This document shows positions 47,458 through 56,617 of a stretch of DNA of 64,000 nt, one piece after another; position 1 is the first letter of the stretch, and every line of letters starts with the position of its first letter. The DNA lies in the NCBI GenBank assembly GCA_947488765.1, contig CANLAE010000011.1, positions 1 to 64,000 on the forward strand, in the 5' to 3' direction. Origin of the DNA: Chitinophagaceae bacterium. Lineage in GTDB: Bacteria; Bacteroidota; Bacteroidia; Chitinophagales; Chitinophagaceae. Below the pieces are notes generated by a model. It made no database searches. It was not told the DNA's origin and saw only the letters and a list, made by a program, of their open reading frames with translations. The position numbers and the translations under genes were made by a program.

Positions 47458-48381
47458 ATGGCAACAGTACTGATAACAGGAGGAACAGGATTAGTGGGCA
47501 AAAGACTTACTGAAATATTGGTTTCAAAGGGTTACGAAGTAATTATTGTAACCAGAAAGATTCCTTTATCGGCTCAAAAAAATATTCAATATGCTTTGTG
47601 GAATGTAGAAGCCGGGCAAATAGATTCAAATGCTATTAAAAAATCGGATTACATTATTCATTTAGCCGGTGCCGGTGTTGCGGATAAGCGATGGACAGTT
47701 AAACGAAAAAAAGAAATCGTTGACAGCAGAATTAAAAGCTGTGAATTATTGGTGAATGCATTACGAACAAATGAAAATAAAATCAAAGCAGTTATCAGTG
47801 CAAGTGCAATAGGTTGGTATGGACCAGACCCTTCGACACATGAAAATGGATTTGATGAAAATGATGTGCCTGAAAATGATTTTCTGGGAAACACCTGCAA
47901 ACTTTGGGAAGAAAGTATTCAGCCAACAACCTTATTAGGCAAACGTTTGGTTATTTTAAGAACCGGAATTGTACTGAGTAAATTTGGTGGTGCGTTGAAA
48001 GAATTTTTAACGCCTTTGAAATTTGGTATCGCTGCAATTTTGGGCAATGGCAAACAAAAAATTAGTTGGATTGATATTGATGATTTGTGTGCAATCTATA
48101 TCAATGCTATTGAAAATAACAATTGGCATGGTAGCTACAATGCAGTAGCACCAAGCCCTGTAAGCAATAAACAATTGACACTTGCACTGGCAAAAAAATT
48201 AAGAGGAAAGTTTTTTATTCCGATTTATGTTCCTGGTTTTGTTCTAAACTTTATACTTGGTGACATGAGTATTGAAGTATTAAAAAGTTGTACCGTTAGT
48301 GCAGAAAAAATAAAACATGCAGGATACAATTTTTTATACCCTACACTTGAAAGTTCATTGGATCATTTATTAAAAAAATAA
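47458..48381 (+). CDS. TIGR01777-family NAD(P)-binding epimerase-like protein
   Basis: A 307-residue Rossmann-fold protein: ITGGTGLVGKRL at 6-17 (cofactor loop), HLAGAGVADKRW near 70, SASAIGWYGP, and the C-terminal DUF1731-like part (VPGFVLNFILGDM). This is the YfcH/SulA-like branch of the extended SDR family, which lacks a defined substrate. Its end is 1 bp from the stop of the convergent ABC permease gene. Confidence 0.9.
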   Translation: MATVLITGGTGLVGKRLTEILVSKGYEVIIVTRKIPLSAQKNIQYALWNVEAGQIDSNAIKKSDYIIHLAGAGVADKRWTVKRKKEIVDSRIKSCELLVNALRTNENKIKAVISASAIGWYGPDPSTHENGFDENDVPENDFLGNTCKLWEESIQPTTLLGKRLVILRTGIVLSKFGGALKEFLTPLKFGIAAILGNGKQKISWIDIDDLCAIYINAIENNNWHGSYNAVAPSPVSNKQLTLALAKKLRGKFFIPIYVPGFVLNFILGDMSIEVLKSCTVSAEKIKHAGYNFLYPTLESSLDHLLKK

Positions 48382-48382
48382 T

Positions 48383-49159
48383 TTACAAATCCTCTTTCTC
48401 AAATTTCCTAACTGCAAAAAAGCAAAATATTGAAATGTATAATAGACTCAAGAATAATAAAACATAAGTTTCCGGAGCATCTTTAAAAAACATATTTCCG
48501 CCAAAAGGCATTGGAACTAAAATATCTGTCACTTCCAATGGCATGTAATAAAAAAAGTAATGTTTATTCAAAATTTTATTATCTACAAAACCGCCAATCA
48601 ATTGTTCAAATATTAAACCATACATAAAGAAAATAGTAATTGCCAAGCCACTTTTTCTAAGCAAGACAGCCAATATCATTGCAAAAAATAAATAGCATGT
48701 ACTTTGTACAAAACTATAGCCGATAAATTCAATACCTTCTAAAGAAAACTTTCCACTTACCGCAGCACCAAAGCCCCATGCATTCAGCGTTACAAACAAA
48801 GTAGTGATTAAACTTAACATTAATCCCATTAAAATTTTACCTGTAATAAATTCTCTTCGACTTGATCCGTCAATGATATTTTGACGATGTGTTTTAAAAG
48901 TATATTCATTAGAGATAATCAATATCATCAACATCCCCGGGAAATACAATAACCAGCTACTTATCCAGGCAATTGTTTGGTACACTTTGGGAAAGCTGTA
49001 CGGAAATAAATCGAGTGGTACATTTTTTTTAACCTCTATCTGAAACTGATAGGCTATATAATTTACACTGAATAAACCTAAAACGTACAAACCTAAAAAA
49101 ACCCAAAAGGCTTTGTAATTTTTTACTTTCAGCCATTCAATATGTAAGAGTTTTACCAT
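48383..49159 (-). CDS. ABC-2 type transporter permease
   Basis: A 258-residue inner-membrane protein with six hydrophobic segments and the ABC-2 layout. N-terminus MVKLLHIEWLKVKNYKAFWVF is typical. Pairs with the ATPase gene 63 bp upstream on the same strand to form an exporter of unknown substrate. Confidence 0.88.
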   Translation of the reverse strand: MVKLLHIEWLKVKNYKAFWVFLGLYVLGLFSVNYIAYQFQIEVKKNVPLDLFPYSFPKVYQTIAWISSWLLYFPGMLMILIISNEYTFKTHRQNIIDGSSRREFITGKILMGLMLSLITTLFVTLNAWGFGAAVSGKFSLEGIEFIGYSFVQSTCYLFFAMILAVLLRKSGLAITIFFMYGLIFEQLIGGFVDNKILNKHYFFYYMPLEVTDILVPMPFGGNMFFKDAPETYVLLFLSLLYISIFCFFAVRKFEKEDL

Positions 49160-49222
49160 AAAATTAATTTGTAGAAATACGTTTTTTTGTAAAAGAAAAT
49201 TTCAGCTTAAAACTGTAAGTCT

Positions 49223-50122
49223 TTAGTTATTGGTTAGTTCGAAAAATTTAGACTCCAAGCTTTTCTTTTTCAACTGCAAATGATTTAATACAATTCCATG
49301 ATTGAAACAATGCTGATTCACTTCAGCCAAATTAGCTTTCCCCATAGAAAAAAACAACTGAAAATTATTTCCAACTTGTTTTAAAGTACTGAAATGTCCG
49401 CCCAATTGCAGTAAAACAGATTCTAGATTTGTAATATCATATGCACTAACTTCCACAATATCTTCATTAACTAAAACATCATCTACAGCACCTGCGGTGA
49501 TTAATTTTCCTTTTTTTAAGATGGCAACATGTGTACAAACTTTTTCAACTTCATCTAATAAATGACTTGCCATAATAATGGTCTTTCCTTCTTTTGCTAA
49601 CCTCAAAATCAAAGTTCTTATTTCGGCGATACCTTCAGGATCCAATCCATTGGTAGGTTCATCAAATACCAACAAATCCGGATTACCCAACAAACAACTT
49701 GCAATAGCAAGTCTTTGTTTCATACCTAAGCTGTAAGTACTGAATTTGCTGTCTTTCCGGTGTGCAAGATTTACTTTTTCCAAAGCAGCACCAATATCAT
49801 TTTTGCCTCTGCCTTTTATTGCAGCAGCAATTTCTAAATTTTTTTGGGCAGATAAATAATGATAAAAATTGGGTGTCTCTAACAATGTTCCAATATTTTT
49901 TCTGGTATCAGCAGTTGGCATCTTTCCTGAAAATTGAAATGACCCGCTCGTTTGTTTTAAAATATCCATTACAATTCCCAATGTCGTTGTTTTACCGCTT
50001 CCATTAGGACCTAACAAACCAAAGACTGAACCAGAAGGAACATCAAAACTTACTTCATCTAATGCAGTAATATTTCCATACTTTTTTATAAGCTTATTGA
50101 TTGATAAAACAGGTACGCTCAT
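49223..50122 (-). CDS. ABC transporter ATP-binding protein
   Basis: A 299-residue ATPase: Walker A GPNGSGKTT near 39, Q-loop in the TLLETPNF region, signature YSLGMKQRLAIA, Walker B LLVFDEPTNGLDPEG with the catalytic Glu intact and a switch His. The C-terminal 80 residues form an accessory domain. It works with the downstream ABC-2 permease; multidrug or bacteriocin-type export is common for this pair but not shown. It is 41 bp after fadN-like, probably by operon drift. Confidence 0.93.
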   Translation of the reverse strand: MSVPVLSINKLIKKYGNITALDEVSFDVPSGSVFGLLGPNGSGKTTTLGIVMDILKQTSGSFQFSGKMPTADTRKNIGTLLETPNFYHYLSAQKNLEIAAAIKGRGKNDIGAALEKVNLAHRKDSKFSTYSLGMKQRLAIASCLLGNPDLLVFDEPTNGLDPEGIAEIRTLILRLAKEGKTIIMASHLLDEVEKVCTHVAILKKGKLITAGAVDDVLVNEDIVEVSAYDITNLESVLLQLGGHFSTLKQVGNNFQLFFSMGKANLAEVNQHCFNHGIVLNHLQLKKKSLESKFFELTNN

Positions 50123-50163
50123 TTTTGTTATTTAACATGATAAATATATGAATAAAATTAAAA

Positions 50164-52539
50164 CTAATTCCTTAAAGGCTTACCGCTTTTTAAAACGCTT
50201 TGAATTCTTTCCAATGTTTTTCGTTCACCACACAAACTCAAAAATGCTTCACGTTCTAGATCCAATAAATATTGTTCACTTACCATTTGAGGTTCGCTTA
50301 AATCTCCGCCACACATTACATAAGCCAATTTACGTGCTACCAACGCATCATGATCTGTTGCATAATTTCCACGCCACATGCCGTTTATGCCCGCCAACAT
50401 TGCCCCCAAGCCCAGCCGCCCCAATACTTTAATATCTTTTCTTTGTTGTGGCATTGTGTAACCTGCATCAAAAATTTCAATTACACTTTTCTTTGCTTCG
50501 GCAATTCTTCTTCCCTGATTCATTACAATTTGGTCATGCCCTTTTCTTAATATTCCCATATCAAAAGCTTCATGCGCAGAGGTTGCAACTTTTGCAGTAG
50601 CAATAGCAAAAAAGCGGTCTTTCAATGTATTTGTTTCTGGTTCATCATTGTGTAGTTCATCACTAGCACGCAACACAAATTCTTTTGTTCCACCACCGCC
50701 CGGAATTAATCCTACACCCAATTCTACCAAGCCAATATATGTTTCAGCAGCTGCACAAACTTTATCGGCATGTAAATTCATTTCACATGCCCCACCCAAT
50801 GTTAATCCATGTGGTGCAGTAACAACAGGCACAGCAGAGTATCTTAAACGCATCATGGAGTTTTGAAAATAACGAATAGCAAAATCCAACTCGTCATACT
50901 CCTGTTCAATTGCATACATAAATATCATTCCAACATTAGCACCCGCACTAAAATTTGGACCATCATTTGCAATTACCAATCCTTTAAATTCCTCTTCTGC
51001 AATTCCGATTGCTTTATTAACCCCTTCTAAAACTTCGCTGCCTATACTATTCATTTTTGTATTCCATTCCAAACCTGCAACACCATCGCCAATATCATAT
51101 AATCTGCATGCTGCATTTTTCCAAAGTAGTTTATCGGTGTTGTGATTTAATACAATAAATGCATCTCCTCCGGGTAATGTTTTGTATGATTTTGTGGGCA
51201 CATCATAATACAATCTTTTGCCCGATTCAACTTTATAAAAAGAGGTACAACCTGCTTCCAACATTTCTGTAACCCAGCCGGCAACTTTATATCCAGCATC
51301 TAGCATCTTTTTCACAGTAGCTTCTACACCCAACACATCCCAACTTTCAAATGCACCAATTTCCCAGCCAAAGCCCGCCATCATTGCATCATCCACTCTA
51401 TAAATCTCATCACTGATTTCAGGAATTCTATGAGAAATATAAGAGAACAAAGAATAATGAAATTGACGGTAAAAATCTCCAGCTTTATCTGTACCAACAT
51501 TTAATGCTTTTAATCTTGCTTTTAAATCATCAATTGGTTTTGCAGTTTCAAGTGTTGCAAATTTTGGTTTCAATCTTGCACCATATTCCATGGTTTGCAA
51601 ATTCAACGTAAGAATTTCTTTGCCCTCTGCAGATTTTATTTTCTTGAAAAATCCTTGACCTGTTTTATCACCCAACCAATTATTTTCTACCAATTTTTCT
51701 AACCAAGACGGAATAGTAAAAATGGAAATTGCTTCATCTGTTGAACAATTATCAGCAACGCCTTTTGCAACTTTCACTAAAGTATCTATACCAACCACAT
51801 CTGCTGTTCTAAAAGTTGCTGATTTCGGACGACCAATAATTGGTCCTGTTAATGCATCAACCTCATCAATGGTTAATCCAATTTTTTGCATCAAATGAAA
51901 AATGCTCATGATGCTGAAAACCCCAATTCTATTGGCAATAAACGCCGGAGTATCTTTACAAAGCACAGTTGTTTTTCCTAAATACAAATCGCCATAATGC
52001 ATTAAAAAACCAACCACTTCCCTATCTGTATGAGGTGTTGGAATAATTTCTAATAACCGCAAATAACGTGGCGGATTAAAAAAGTGCGTACCACAAAAAT
52101 GTTTTTTAAAATCTTCGCTTCTTCCTTCTGAAAGCATGTGAATAGGAATACCCGAAGTATTTGAAGTGATGAGTGTTCCTGGTTTTCTGTATTGTTCTAC
52201 TTGCTCATAAATTTTTTGCTTGATGTCTAAACGCTCTACTACTACTTCTATGATCCAGTCGCAGGTAGCAATGTCTTTCATGTTATCGGTGAAGTTGCCA
52301 GTAGTAATTTTTTTAACGACATCTTTTGTATAAACCGGACTGGGATTACTTTTGATGGCAGCTACCAAAGCATCATTGACTATTTTATTTTTCAATGCAG
52401 GCTTCGCATCTGAGGCTACATCTTTAGGTATGATATCTAATAATAAAACCTGAACACCAATGCCTGCAAAATGGCAAGCAATACGAGAACCCATTACTCC
52501 ACTTCCAAGAACAGCTACTTTTTTTATGACTCTTTTCAT
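50164..52539 (-). CDS. FadN-like 3-hydroxyacyl-CoA dehydrogenase/enoyl-CoA hydratase
   Basis: A 791-residue beta-oxidation enzyme with the FadN order: 3-hydroxyacyl-CoA dehydrogenase first (NAD loop GSGVMGSRIACHFAG at 11-25, then THFFNPPRYLRLLE), an HCDH C-terminal domain, and a crotonase-fold domain at the C-terminus (GLTLGGACEMNLHADK, VELGVGLIPGGGGTKEF). This is reversed relative to E. coli FadB. It oxidises hydroxyacyl-CoA and hydrates enoyl-CoA in fatty-acid breakdown. The thiolase and acyl-CoA dehydrogenase partners are not adjacent here. Confidence 0.93.
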   Translation of the reverse strand: MKRVIKKVAVLGSGVMGSRIACHFAGIGVQVLLLDIIPKDVASDAKPALKNKIVNDALVAAIKSNPSPVYTKDVVKKITTGNFTDNMKDIATCDWIIEVVVERLDIKQKIYEQVEQYRKPGTLITSNTSGIPIHMLSEGRSEDFKKHFCGTHFFNPPRYLRLLEIIPTPHTDREVVGFLMHYGDLYLGKTTVLCKDTPAFIANRIGVFSIMSIFHLMQKIGLTIDEVDALTGPIIGRPKSATFRTADVVGIDTLVKVAKGVADNCSTDEAISIFTIPSWLEKLVENNWLGDKTGQGFFKKIKSAEGKEILTLNLQTMEYGARLKPKFATLETAKPIDDLKARLKALNVGTDKAGDFYRQFHYSLFSYISHRIPEISDEIYRVDDAMMAGFGWEIGAFESWDVLGVEATVKKMLDAGYKVAGWVTEMLEAGCTSFYKVESGKRLYYDVPTKSYKTLPGGDAFIVLNHNTDKLLWKNAACRLYDIGDGVAGLEWNTKMNSIGSEVLEGVNKAIGIAEEEFKGLVIANDGPNFSAGANVGMIFMYAIEQEYDELDFAIRYFQNSMMRLRYSAVPVVTAPHGLTLGGACEMNLHADKVCAAAETYIGLVELGVGLIPGGGGTKEFVLRASDELHNDEPETNTLKDRFFAIATAKVATSAHEAFDMGILRKGHDQIVMNQGRRIAEAKKSVIEIFDAGYTMPQQRKDIKVLGRLGLGAMLAGINGMWRGNYATDHDALVARKLAYVMCGGDLSEPQMVSEQYLLDLEREAFLSLCGERKTLERIQSVLKSGKPLRN

Positions 52540-52580
52540 ATTTCTTTCAAATAATTCGGTTAAAATAAAAATTTAATTTC

Positions 52581-52606
52581 TCACAGATAACACGGATAAC
52601 ACAGAT
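52581..52606 (+). repeat. Left terminal inverted repeat of the GxxExxY cassette
   Basis: 26 bp built from near-repeats of ggataacac. It matches the reverse complement of 53114-53139 at 22 of 26 positions. A further shorter copy (tctgtgttatcag) lies at 53011-53023, just upstream of the gene. Confidence 0.8.
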
Positions 52607-52621
52607 AATTATTCGTTGTTG

Positions 52622-53002
52622 TTAATTATTTACTATTCTAACAATTGATTCTTTGTCTTTTAAAAAAGCTACATTGAAGTTTACTAATATCCCTACTTCT
52701 ATTCCGCTTAGTTTGAGATAAGTTAGTAATTGTTTTTTATGAACATCTTCTAAAGCTTTAACTGATTTTATTTCTATGATAATTTTGTTCTCAACTAAAA
52801 TATCAATCCTGTATCCTAGCTCAATATCATATTGTTTATAAGTTACAGGCAGAGCCAATTGGTTTTTTGCTTTCAATCCAATCAATTCAAACTCTTTCAT
52901 TAATGCAGCTTCATAAACATTTTCCAATAATCCAGGACCTAAATTATTATATACTTCAAAAATAGCACCCCGAACTTTATAGGTTATGTCATTTATCTCC
53001 AT
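52622..53002 (-). CDS. GxxExxY protein (PD-(D/E)xK nuclease-like)
   Basis: A 126-residue protein with the name-giving motif GLLENVY (24-30) and a nuclease-like core with D67 (RIDIL) and E77-x-K79 (IIIEIKS), followed by a KQLLTYLKLSG helix. It fits the PD-(D/E)xK superfamily (GxxExxY family, TIGR04256-type). No experimentally defined role is known to me. It is flanked by inverted repeats. Confidence 0.9.
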   Translation of the reverse strand: MEINDITYKVRGAIFEVYNNLGPGLLENVYEAALMKEFELIGLKAKNQLALPVTYKQYDIELGYRIDILVENKIIIEIKSVKALEDVHKKQLLTYLKLSGIEVGILVNFNVAFLKDKESIVRIVNN

Positions 53003-53113
53003 GAATAATTTCTGTGTTATCAGTTTTTTATAAATAACTTTTTAATTACGAAATCCAAATAAAAATTTTAATGATTATATAGATAAGAAATCACTTCAAC
53101 CCACACAAACAAT

Positions 53114-53139
53114 ATCCGTGCTATCTGTGTTATCAGTGA
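53114..53139 (-). repeat. Right terminal inverted repeat of the GxxExxY cassette
   Basis: 26 bp whose reverse complement matches 52581-52606 at 22 of 26 positions. Confidence 0.8.
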
Positions 53140-53228
53140 GCATTTTCATTGTGTAACAAATTTAAAGAAAAAATTAGTTAGCTATGCAACTAATTTTTTC
53201 AATTTGAAATTAAATTTTAGATAAAAAA

Positions 53229-53254
53229 AGGGAGTCATCAATCGATAACTCCCT
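53229..53254 (-). terminator. Terminator after the homogentisate dioxygenase gene
   Basis: 7-bp stem (agggagt / actccct) with a 12-nt loop and a T-run on the reverse strand (complement of 53223-53229). Confidence 0.8.
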
Positions 53255-53284
53255 CGGGCATTGCAAGCATGATAAAAGTTGCAT

Positions 53285-54442
53285 TTATTCTGCCCAACTC
53301 ATTACATAATCTTTATTCTCAATTTCGAGTGCTTCTTTGGTTAACATCAGCGGATGAAAAGTATCAACCATTACAGCCAATTCGTTCGTTTCTTTTTTGC
53401 CAATACTTTTTGCAACAGCACCGGGATGTGGCCCATGTGGTATTCCGGCAGGATGCAATGTAAGCATACCTTTTGTTACATGTTTTCTGCTCATAAAATC
53501 ACCATCAACATAATACAATAATTCATCACTGTCAATATTACTGTGATTGTAAGGCGCAGGAATAGATTGTGGATGATAGTCATATAACCTCGGACAAAAA
53601 CTGCACACCACAAAATTATGTGCATCAAAAGTTTGGTGCACCGGCGGTGGCTGATGTACCCTTCCGGTAATAGGTTCAAAGTCATGTATGCTAAAAGCCG
53701 AAGGATAACATTGTCCATCCCATCCTACTACATCAAAAGGATGATGGGCATAATGCAACCCATATAAAACACCTTTCTTTTTTGTTTTAATTACAAAATC
53801 ACCGGCTTCATCTTTTGTAGTTAAATTTTTTGGCTTTCTAATATCACGTTCACAAAATGGGGCATTTTCTAATAGTTGTCCATTAGTACTGATGTATCTT
53901 TTTGGATAACGAATTGGGCTAAAACTTTCTACAATAAACAAACGATTATCAGGTGTATCAAAATGAATCTGATAGATTGTTCCTCTTGGAATCAACAAAT
54001 AATCACCATAACCAAATTCAATTTCTCCGTATTGTGTAAGCAACTTGCCGGTTCCCTGATGCACAAAAATCATTTCATCGGCATCGGCATTTTTATAAAA
54101 ATAACTAGTTAAGCTTTCTTGAGGTGCTGCAAGTACAATATGACAATCATTATTTACCAAAACTGGCACACGACTTTGCAAAAAATCAGCGGCAGGTTTT
54201 ATGTTGAAACCCTCGAAGCTCCTGTGTTTCAGCATTTTTTCTTCTGCAATTGTTGGAGCAACAACTATTGGTTCATCTGTACTGATTATCTGAGTTGGCG
54301 GATGAACATGATACAACAAAGAATAATCATTGCTAAAGCCTTCTGTACTGAATAATTGCTCGGAATACAAGCCTCCATCAGGTTTGCGAAATTGTGTATG
54401 ACGCTTGTGAGGAATATCTCCTAATGTATAATAATGTGGCAT
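53285..54442 (-). CDS. hmgA: Homogentisate 1,2-dioxygenase
   Basis: A 385-residue iron dioxygenase that opens the ring of homogentisate to maleylacetoacetate in tyrosine/phenylalanine breakdown. Seen: MPHYYTLGDIPHKRHTQF at the start, a cupin-type iron site in the C-terminal half with YNHSNIDSDELLYYVDG and HPAGIPHGPHPG. It is shorter than the animal enzyme but in the range of bacterial members. ATG 54442 is preferred to a TTG 12 bp upstream. No other gene of the pathway is adjacent. Confidence 0.88.
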   Translation of the reverse strand: MPHYYTLGDIPHKRHTQFRKPDGGLYSEQLFSTEGFSNDYSLLYHVHPPTQIISTDEPIVVAPTIAEEKMLKHRSFEGFNIKPAADFLQSRVPVLVNNDCHIVLAAPQESLTSYFYKNADADEMIFVHQGTGKLLTQYGEIEFGYGDYLLIPRGTIYQIHFDTPDNRLFIVESFSPIRYPKRYISTNGQLLENAPFCERDIRKPKNLTTKDEAGDFVIKTKKKGVLYGLHYAHHPFDVVGWDGQCYPSAFSIHDFEPITGRVHQPPPVHQTFDAHNFVVCSFCPRLYDYHPQSIPAPYNHSNIDSDELLYYVDGDFMSRKHVTKGMLTLHPAGIPHGPHPGAVAKSIGKKETNELAVMVDTFHPLMLTKEALEIENKDYVMSWAE

Positions 54443-54514
54443 AGCAATCGGCAATTATAAATTCAAAAACCAAATCAACAATATCAAAGAAAACAAAAAT
54501 TATTTCAGTAGTAC

Positions 54515-54994
54515 TTAATTTACCAAAATACCTTTTGCAACGATCACAATTTCTTTTTTAGGTTCTTTGATAGCAGCTATTTCAGCCTTAGTTTTTCCTG
54601 CATCTTCGGCATAATGTTGTAACATTTCTACAGAAGTTGTTTTCTCTTCGGCAATTCCATTGATGATGATTTCTTTTTCATTTAATACCAAAGGAACAGT
54701 GAACTTATGGTCTTTCATTTTTACCATAAATTTATCGGTAGTTCCTTTGATTTTTATCCAACAACCTTCTTTAGTACATACATCAGTTACATTGGCTTTT
54801 AACTGTACTTCTACTTTCTTTTTATCAGCAGGTAATTTTTGTAATTGAGCTACTAAATCACTAACAGAAACAGCATTTCCGGCAGTAAATTTTTCACCAA
54901 AGAAAGTTCCTTTTTCAGCCGGAACGCTTGGTGGCTGTGCATTTAAAGCAACAAGAGTAAATAAAGAGACGATTGTTAAAACAATATTTTTCAT
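54515..54994 (-). CDS. DUF4920-containing exported protein
   Basis: A 159-residue protein with a signal peptide (to about residue 19, LNAQ) and a DUF4920 domain: GTFFGEKF, then VQLKANVTDVCTKEGCWIKIKG with two conserved cysteines, and MVKMKDHKFTVPLVLNEKEIIINGIAEE split over two strands. The Cys-x4-Cys pair may bind a metal or form a disulfide; function unknown. 72 bp separate it from the hmgA gene downstream. Confidence 0.85.
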   Translation of the reverse strand: MKNIVLTIVSLFTLVALNAQPPSVPAEKGTFFGEKFTAGNAVSVSDLVAQLQKLPADKKKVEVQLKANVTDVCTKEGCWIKIKGTTDKFMVKMKDHKFTVPLVLNEKEIIINGIAEEKTTSVEMLQHYAEDAGKTKAEIAAIKEPKKEIVIVAKGILVN

Positions 54995-55076
54995 AATGAT
55001 ATTTTTTTGAAAATCCTTTTATAAAGTTTATATTTTGGTAAAAAGACAGACCGGTGATTAAATAAAACAATAAGTA

Positions 55077-55424
55077 TTAAATGTGCATTTTAGCTTTCTT
55101 AGCCATTAATTCTTCCACGGTTTCTTTGTACATTTCATCAGGCACACAACAATCTACCGGACAAACTGCAGCACATTGTGGTTCTTCATGAAAGCCTTGA
55201 CACTCAGTACATTTATTAGGTGTGATATAGTAAGTATCAACACTAATTGGTGCATAACGCTGACCAGCATCGGTAACCGTTCCGTCCATTAATACAAAAC
55301 TTCCTTTGATAGTTGTTCCATCTGCAATTGCCCATTCTACACCGCCTTCGTAGATAGCATTGTTAGGACATTCGGGCTCACAAGCTCCGCAATTGATACA
55401 TTCGTCTGTTATTTTAATAGCCAT
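55077..55424 (-). CDS. 2[4Fe-4S] ferredoxin (YfhL-like)
   Basis: A 115-residue electron carrier with two cluster motifs: [12 protein letters not shown] near the N-terminus and [18 protein letters not shown] further on; the long insert between second-cluster cysteines is typical of YfhL-type ferredoxins. ATG 55424 (MAIKITDEC) is the family start. Divergent from the acyl-CoA reductase gene, with 94 bp between start codons. Confidence 0.93.
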   Translation of the reverse strand: MAIKITDECINCGACEPECPNNAIYEGGVEWAIADGTTIKGSFVLMDGTVTDAGQRYAPISVDTYYITPNKCTECQGFHEEPQCAAVCPVDCCVPDEMYKETVEELMAKKAKMHI

Positions 55425-55518
55425 AAAAAACTGTTTTAAATTGATTGGTTTTTGTTTTGCAAAAATGCGACGAAATTGGATGCCGTACATTTGCGTTATT
55501 CAAAAATAAAGTTTAGAA

Positions 55519-56523
55519 ATGATTTTACAAGATAGAATTAAAATTTTAGTTGAATTAGGCAAATATATTGCTACAAATAATGATGAATGGCAGGAAATAA
55601 AAGACCGGGCAGCAAGATCTAATCCCTGGTTTGCGGAAGTTTTTGTGGAAACAAGTACAAAAAATATTGCTATAGCATTTTTAGATGAAAAATTATTGAA
55701 GCAATGGACTGAGAATTATGGATTAAAAGCTGAAATTGGTGTACCAAAAAATGTTGGGATTGTAATGGCTGGAAATATTCCACTAGTTGGATTTCATGAT
55801 TTTTTATGTGTATTTATCAGTGGTCACAACATTACTATCAAAACATCTTCAAAAGACGATGTTTTAATCAAGCATCTTGTTGGTAAAATGTTTGAATGGA
55901 ATAATGATTTAGCCCATATTATTTCTTTCGCCGAAAGGCTAAATGGCTGTGATGCATACATAGCAACCGGCAGCAACAACAGCAGCAGGTATTTTGAATA
56001 TTATTTTGGTAAATACCCAAGCATCATCAGAAAAAATAGAACATCTGTTGCAATTTTAACCGGTGATGAAACAAAAGAAGAATTGAGTTTATTGGCCGAT
56101 GACATTCAACAATATTTTGGATTGGGTTGCAGAAATGTTACCAAACTTTATGTGCCTGAAAAATATGATTTTATACCCTTAATGGAAGCATTGAAAAAAT
56201 ATGAATTCTATGCCGACTTTCATAAGTACAAACACAACTTTGATTATCATCTGGCTTTGTTAATAATGGGCAATAAATTGTACATGAATAATGGCACGAT
56301 AATTTTTTCTGAAGACACACAATTGTTTTCGCCTATCAGTCAAATTAATTATGAATACTACGAAAACAAAACCCAATTAACAGAGATATTAAAATCCAAT
56401 CAACAAGTACAATGTATTGTTGGAAATGGAAACATACCATTTGGAAAAGCGCAACAGCCAAGCCTTACAGATTATGCTGATGGAATAGATACCATGGAAT
56501 TTTTAGTGGCATTAACTAAATAA
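55519..56523 (+). CDS. Acyl-CoA reductase (LuxC-like)
   Basis: A 334-residue protein of the LuxC/acyl-CoA reductase family: GIVMAGNIPLVGFHDFL, IATGSNNSSRYFEYYF (cofactor region) and FGLGCRNVTKLYVP with the candidate active-site cysteine. The family reduces acyl-CoA or acyl thioesters to aldehydes with NADPH; members in Bacteroidota have no agreed role. It faces the ferredoxin gene across a shared promoter region. Confidence 0.82.
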   Translation: MILQDRIKILVELGKYIATNNDEWQEIKDRAARSNPWFAEVFVETSTKNIAIAFLDEKLLKQWTENYGLKAEIGVPKNVGIVMAGNIPLVGFHDFLCVFISGHNITIKTSSKDDVLIKHLVGKMFEWNNDLAHIISFAERLNGCDAYIATGSNNSSRYFEYYFGKYPSIIRKNRTSVAILTGDETKEELSLLADDIQQYFGLGCRNVTKLYVPEKYDFIPLMEALKKYEFYADFHKYKHNFDYHLALLIMGNKLYMNNGTIIFSEDTQLFSPISQINYEYYENKTQLTEILKSNQQVQCIVGNGNIPFGKAQQPSLTDYADGIDTMEFLVALTK

Positions 56524-56617
56524 AGAATTATAGTCAAATGCTCAATTAGTTTTTTTAATTTTACAAATAGAACAATTGCTATTTTTTGAATGAATCAAAT
56601 GCCCCATCAATTTTTAT

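Larger units (their letters stand above)
52581..53139. mobile_element. GxxExxY cassette with imperfect terminal inverted repeats
   Basis: About 560 bp holding a single gene between inverted 26-bp repeats, placed between fadN-like and the hmgA-type gene. The gene family (GxxExxY) occurs sporadically across bacteria, and flanking repeats of this kind, as I recall, often accompany it. No transposase is present; movement, if any, would rely on another factor. Mobility is inferred. Confidence 0.6.
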
